A stretch of DNA of 64,000 nt. It comes from Planctomycetota bacterium (lineage in GTDB: Bacteria > Planctomycetota > SZUA-567 > H5-PLA8). Of the stretch, positions 61,597 through 64,000 are shown piece by piece. The position numbers and the translations under genes are program-made. How positions within the stretch are numbered: the first letter of the stretch is position 1; the number at the start of each line of letters is the position of its first letter. The notes beneath the pieces were generated by a model. That model was not told the DNA's origin. It searched no databases and saw nothing but the letters and a program-made list of their open reading frames with translations. Location: assembly GCA_027493525.1 (NCBI GenBank), contig JAOSKN010000001.1, forward strand, positions 248,001-312,000, in the 5' to 3' direction.

Positions 61597-63147
61597 TCAA
61601 TAGCGGTGCGCCGGATGCACGCCCCAGAGCACGTCGAGACCCAGCCAGAACGAGTGCCCGCCCCGGCCGTCCAGGTGCGTGGCGCGGTCGTAGTTGTACT
61701 GGAAGCGCAGCCGCGAGAATTCGCTGGGCCGCCAGACCAGCAGCGGCGCGACCCGGTAGCGTTCGTCGCGGCTCGAATCGAAGCGCCGGCTCGTGGAGAC
61801 GAATTCCGGATCGGGATCCTCCTCGAACTCCACGTTCCGGCCCGCGCCGGTGGCGTACTCGAAGCGCGCCCCGATCGCCCAGTCCCGTTTGAAGCCCCAG
61901 AGCACCTGCGTGTAGAGGCCCCAGTCGGTAAGCGTGTCCCCGGCCAGCGGAACGCGCTCGGGCGGATCCTCCTCCGCGTCGAGGAACGCCGTCCCGTCGG
62001 CCTGGAAGCGCCGGTACACGAACTCGCTCTGCCAGGTCAGGAACGGATAGCCGCGTTCGTTCCGCGACGGCCGCCATTTCAGGGTGAAGTCCGCGCCGCC
62101 GATCCAGGTGGCGGCGTTGGGCCCGGAGTGGTTCGGGCCGTAAAGCCCGCTCATCCCGAAGAGCACGTTCAGTTCGTCGCTGAGATCGGTCCCGTTCTCC
62201 CAGCGCCCCAAGTACGCCAAGTCGCGAAAGTTCCGCACGCGCCGCTCGAAGATCGGCCGACCGCCGATGCCTTCTTCCAGATGGCCGCCTTCTTCCTCCT
62301 CGCCGTGACCGTGGCCGCCGCCGGGCTGCTCGCCGAGGAAGCTGGGCATCGTCTCCCCGTTGGCGTTTTGCACGCCCAAATGAATCTGGCTGAACCATGA
62401 CGTCGGCAACAGCCAGCCCAGCCGCACGCCCGGCGCGCGCATCCCGTCCCCGCCGAAGACGCGGCTGTGGATCGCTGGCTGATCCAGCCAGTCCCAGGCG
62501 TGCGGATGCACCGGATTCAGCCGCCCGAACTCGGTGAAGAATTGGCCCGCTTCCAACTCCATACCCAAGGGCAGGTTCGTCGTCGTGACGAAAGCCTCCT
62601 CCAGTTCGACGACGCTTTCCCCGCTCAAGGCGTCGATGGCGTAGATGATGTGCGACTCGGCGCGGAAATACGGATCGACCGCCCCGGAGAAGGACAGCTC
62701 CAGTTGCTGCAGCGTGAAACCCCGCTTCTTGGGATCGTGCGCGCCGCCCTGAAGCGACTGGATCGCGTCTTCGTCTTCCGTCGAGGTCCCCGCGGCCAGG
62801 AGCAGGTTGGCGCTGATGTCGATGTACCGGTCGCGCTTGCCGCTTGAGGCCGAAGCCCCGGCCGCCGCCGCGGGCCGTTCGAGTTCCGCCAACGCATCGT
62901 CCAGCGCCGCGTGAGCGGGCGAACGGGGCGCGATCCGGGTCGCCGCCGCCTCGTACGTCGACATCCTCGCCGTCAGCTTCGCGATCGCTTCCTGCTGCGC
63001 GCGGTTCTGTTCGACCAAGGTCTGCACCAGTTTCCGCATCTCGGACAGGGAGTCCTCTCCGCCCCGCGCCATGCCGGCAAGCAGCACCAAGCCCGGTAAG
63101 AGCCAAGCGCTGCGCGAGCGGGCGAACCGATCCGGCTTCTCCTGCAT
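61597..63147 (-). CDS. Outer-membrane porin-like beta-barrel of the zinc operon
   Basis: The 516-residue precursor has AAGGAGA before its ATG, a signal peptide (cleavage near ARG-GE, ~29), an N-terminal coiled coil (~33-62, LSEMRKLVQTLVEQNRAQQEAIAKL) and a large beta-barrel with alternating aromatic strands ending in VLWGVHPAHRY. A His/Glu-rich loop, GGGHGHGEEEEGGH, near 275 suggests metal binding. There is no TonB box or plug. It is the first gene of a tight operon with a ZnuA/ZnuC/ZnuB system, so metal passage across the outer membrane is the best inference. Confidence 0.82.
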   Translation of the reverse strand: MQEKPDRFARSRSAWLLPGLVLLAGMARGGEDSLSEMRKLVQTLVEQNRAQQEAIAKLTARMSTYEAAATRIAPRSPAHAALDDALAELERPAAAAGASASSGKRDRYIDISANLLLAAGTSTEDEDAIQSLQGGAHDPKKRGFTLQQLELSFSGAVDPYFRAESHIIYAIDALSGESVVELEEAFVTTTNLPLGMELEAGQFFTEFGRLNPVHPHAWDWLDQPAIHSRVFGGDGMRAPGVRLGWLLPTSWFSQIHLGVQNANGETMPSFLGEQPGGGHGHGEEEEGGHLEEGIGGRPIFERRVRNFRDLAYLGRWENGTDLSDELNVLFGMSGLYGPNHSGPNAATWIGGADFTLKWRPSRNERGYPFLTWQSEFVYRRFQADGTAFLDAEEDPPERVPLAGDTLTDWGLYTQVLWGFKRDWAIGARFEYATGAGRNVEFEEDPDPEFVSTSRRFDSSRDERYRVAPLLVWRPSEFSRLRFQYNYDRATHLDGRGGHSFWLGLDVLWGVHPAHRY

Positions 63148-63189
63148 CGAGGTCTCCTTCCTTGTGAATCAAAAAGCGCCCGCTCAAAC

Positions 63190-63221
63190 AATAATGATTA
63201 TCCATTATTATTACTATAATG
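63190..63221. promoter_or_regulatory. Zur/Fur-type operator upstream of the zinc operon
   Basis: AATAATG and CATTATT form an exact 7-6-7 inverted repeat (63190-63209), and the right half pairs again with ATAATG at 63216-63221. The core resembles the ATAATGATAATCATTAT-type box of Fur-family repressors. It lies 43 bp before the first operon gene, exactly where a metal-responsive repressor would block transcription. Confidence 0.65.
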
Positions 63222-63705
63222 AGATTGCGAAATCAATACCAAAATAGTCGCTGACGCATATGCACATTAACCTGTTACTTAACAAAATGTTATGGGATCG
63301 ACGCGCGGAGGGGCGAGTCCTCCCCTATGCATAGACGCAGTACAACTTCTTTGTCCAGGCCACCGCGAACCGCAGTTGTGCTCAGGGTTCGCTGCGCCCA
63401 GTCACGCACGAATCGATCGGCCCATGCTCGGCGTAACGAACGGCCTGGATACGAGGTCGCCGACGAACCGAGCTGCGTCTCGCGAGTCCTCCGAACTCGG
63501 GAAGGCGAGGCGCCGTCGAAATTCACGGTCACGAACCGGCACGCGAGGCCGTCCTGGCCAAGCGATAGCCTTGCCTGACTGGGCGTCGCCGCTTTCGCGC
63601 CGGTGCGCTGAGTTTTCCCAAAAGTCGCGCCGCCGGACGCTGAATAGCAAAGTGCCCGTTCGAATCAACGAGCCGCCCGCGCGCGGCCCATGAGGAGCGT
63701 ATCCC
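63222..63705. other. Spacer between the zinc operon and the protease gene
   Basis: This 484-bp divergent gap should carry the promoters of both flanking units. Open frames within it are short and have no ribosome binding sites. No RNA gene was recognised. Confidence 0.4.
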
Positions 63706-64000
63706 ATGCACGGACGATTCCGTCTGCCCGCTGCCGTCCTGACCCTCCTGCTCGCCGGCGCCGCGCTCCAGGCGCGCGAAGGCGGCGACGAACTGCGCAA
63801 GCGCGTGGACAAGGCCGTGGAGCGCGTCTACCCGGCGCTCGTCCAGATCTACGTCGTGACGGTGAATTACGAGGACGGGCGCGAACAGAAATTCGAGGCC
63901 GCCGGGAGCGGCGCGATCTTCACTCCCGACGGCCACGTGATCACCAACCATCACGTCGCCGGCAAGGCGAAGCGCATCCGCTGCATCCTCACCACCAAAG
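63706..64000 (+). CDS. HtrA/Deg-like trypsin-fold serine protease, N-terminal part only
   Basis: ATG 63706 has GAGGAG 8 nt upstream and opens a frame that runs off the right edge after ~98 codons. A signal peptide (LPAAVLTLLLAGAALQA) is followed by KRVDKAVERVYPALVQIYV and then AGSGAIFTPDGHVITNHHVAG, the S1C hallmark in which the catalytic His sits in TNHHVA. Such proteins degrade or refold damaged envelope proteins. The catalytic Asp, Ser and any PDZ domain lie beyond the window, so family membership is secure but subtype is not. Confidence 0.85.
   Translation, partial: MHGRFRLPAAVLTLLLAGAALQAREGGDELRKRVDKAVERVYPALVQIYVVTVNYEDGREQKFEAAGSGAIFTPDGHVITNHHVAGKAKRIRCILTTK

Overview
This is a GC-rich, mostly protein-dense bacterial window with many genes for secreted proteins, regulators and polysaccharide metabolism. 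The gene set suggests a diderm from Planctomycetota or a neighbouring PVC-type lineage. The evidence is a Hanks-type Ser/Thr kinase, several ECF sigma factors with odd membrane partners, a HEAT-like domain of a kind I associate with planctomycetes, an HU protein, PilT, an LpxH-like phosphatase, a sulfatase, heparinase-, GH5- and DUF4091-type enzymes, very large Ig/PKD surface proteins, and GTCCC...GGGAC hairpin repeats between genes. No rRNA, tRNA or CRISPR array was found, so the phylum is an inference. At least six frameshifts in otherwise well-formed genes suggest an uncultured-genome assembly with residual indels, or real decay.

Layout. 1-8.2 kb: a Ser/Thr kinase and two giant exported proteins that share an undescribed short repeat. 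8.5-12.8 kb: a frameshifted anti-sigma gene, its ECF sigma factor, HU, and a primary-like sigma factor whose best start is a non-canonical ACG. 12.9-19 kb: SGNH hydrolase, apt, GH5-like lipoprotein and sulfatase. 19.3-24.7 kb: multihaem cytochrome c, phosphoesterase, DNA polymerase IV and a DUF4091 protein. 25.5-27.3 kb: a 1.8-kb non-coding repeat field with a mirrored hairpin element, a ~112-bp tandem repeat, and three parS-like palindromes about 160 bp apart. 27.3-29.7 kb: aldose epimerase and glyA. 29.7-35.4 kb: a signalling island (single-REC, double-REC, NtrC-type activator, frameshifted hybrid histidine kinase, single-REC). 35.6-43.3 kb: Ig-repeat surface protein, heparinase-like Tat protein and a divergent GntR/LacI-type regulator with repeated operator-like sites. 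43.4-51 kb: LpxH-like phosphatase, PilT, membrane protein, glycosyltransferase, exported amidotransferase-like/PPC protein and zinc-ribbon RDD protein. 51.3-57.6 kb: two ECF sigma loci and exported proteins. 57.7-63.2 kb: a response regulator and a zinc-type uptake operon (porin, ZnuA, MerC-ZnuC fusion, ZnuB) behind a Zur/Fur-like box. The right edge cuts an HtrA-like protease.

The most unusual signals are not single genes. First, many intergenic gaps carry chains of 7-bp units whose sequence drifts from unit to unit while the 7-bp register is kept, often touching a stop or start codon. Second, the parS-like palindromes sit inside one of these repeat fields. Third, two loci join normally separate genes in one open frame: an ECF sigma gene that runs into a signal-peptide protein with its own strong ribosome binding site, and MerC fused to a metal-ABC ATPase.
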